Assembly (NCBI RefSeq): GCF_000210075.1
Contig: NC_021017.1
Span: 4,111,128 to 4,175,127, forward strand
Source of the DNA: Bacteroides xylanisolvens XB1A
GTDB taxonomy: Bacteria; Bacteroidota; Bacteroidia; Bacteroidales; Bacteroidaceae
DNA: 64,000 nt
Direction of reading: 5' to 3'
A model generated the notes under the pieces. The model made no database searches and was not told the origin of the DNA. It saw nothing but the letters and a program-made list of their open reading frames with translations. Both the position numbers and the translations under genes were made by a program. Positions 63,787 through 64,000 of the stretch are shown in pieces; positions within the stretch are counted from its first letter, which is position 1, and every line of letters begins with the position of its first letter.

Positions 63787-64000
63787 TTATAAAGATTGAC
63801 GGAGGTACGCTAGTATCTCCGTTTCTTGTTCCGGGTGGAACCATTTTATTTCTTCATCTCTTTTGAACCAGGTCATCTGTTTACGCGAATAAATGCGGGA
63901 GTTTTGCTTGATTTTGTCTATAGCAAAGGAGAGTTCCCATTCTCCGTCCAGATATTTGAACAGTTCTTTATAGCCTACTGTATTGAGTGAATTGAGGTGA
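63787..64000 (-). CDS. miaA: tRNA dimethylallyltransferase MiaA, C-terminal part
   Basis: Only the last 71 codons are in the window. They read [20 protein letters not shown], then [19 protein letters not shown] and [10 protein letters not shown], the typical C-terminus of MiaA, which transfers a dimethylallyl group to A37 of tRNAs reading codons starting with U. The gene continues beyond 64000. It converges on the BlaR1-like gene with a 49-base gap. Confidence 0.92.
   Translation of the reverse strand, partial: HLNSLNTVGYKELFKYLDGEWELSFAIDKIKQNSRIYSRKQMTWFKRDEEIKWFHPEQETEILAYLRQSL

Overview
The window comes from a gut Bacteroides, most likely of the thetaiotaomicron/ovatus/xylanisolvens group. 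The evidence is two SusC/SusD pairs, a hybrid two-component sensor, GH28/GH105/GH43/PL1 pectinases with signal peptides or lipoboxes, Bacteroidales housekeeping genes (fabI, a GldB-type lipoprotein, DPP-IV, lipA, BlaI/BlaR-like pair, miaA), and promoters of the Bacteroides type (TTTG about 19-20 nt upstream of TAnnTTTG). No rRNA, tRNA, CRISPR or complete insertion sequence was seen.

Layout. 0-30 kb is a pectin/rhamnogalacturonan utilisation locus on the + strand: a decayed PL9-like gene, a GH28, an acetylesterase-GH105 fusion, an unknown lipoprotein, a PL1 pectate lyase broken at a run of nine G, a FAS1 lipoprotein, SusC1/SusD1, two more FAS1 lipoproteins, SusC2/SusD2, a GH-L-like six-hairpin protein, a DUF4450-type protein and a canonical GH28. 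30-39.7 kb is an accessory island: an orphan HTH protein, a partly duplicated and partly decayed cluster of Cys-rich lipoproteins, DUF4369-like, DUF4251-like and DUF1573 proteins, an O-antigen-ligase-like membrane protein, a transglutaminase-like lipoprotein and the 3' stump of a PD-(D/E)XK nuclease gene. A palindrome array and a small conserved protein follow. 40.8-45.1 kb is the HTCS regulator; convergent to it is a GH105. 46.5-49 kb holds an MNT/HEPN toxin-antitoxin pair, a phosphoglycolate phosphatase and an unknown gene pair. 49-54 kb holds three more pectin genes on the - strand (GH43, DUF4861, GH28), each separated from the next by a strong hairpin. From 54.2 kb on the genes are core genome.

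How it works (inference from families): surface lyase and GH28 cut homogalacturonan/rhamnogalacturonan; SusC/D pairs, with FAS1 lipoproteins as likely surface partners, import oligosaccharides; periplasmic GH28, GH105, esterase and GH43 finish them; the HTCS senses a breakdown product and switches the genes on. Two genes at the left end share an upstream element at identical spacing (40 nt) to their -7 boxes, a candidate operator.

The least explained part is the 30.8-39.2 kb island. It carries a 2.86-kb tandem duplication with a readable breakpoint, paralogous lipoproteins with CX3C cysteine pairs, a 51-codon lipoprotein gene, two frameshifted genes, and a DUF1573 gene overlapping an O-antigen-ligase-like gene. 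It looks like a cell-envelope module, but its function cannot be read from sequence alone.
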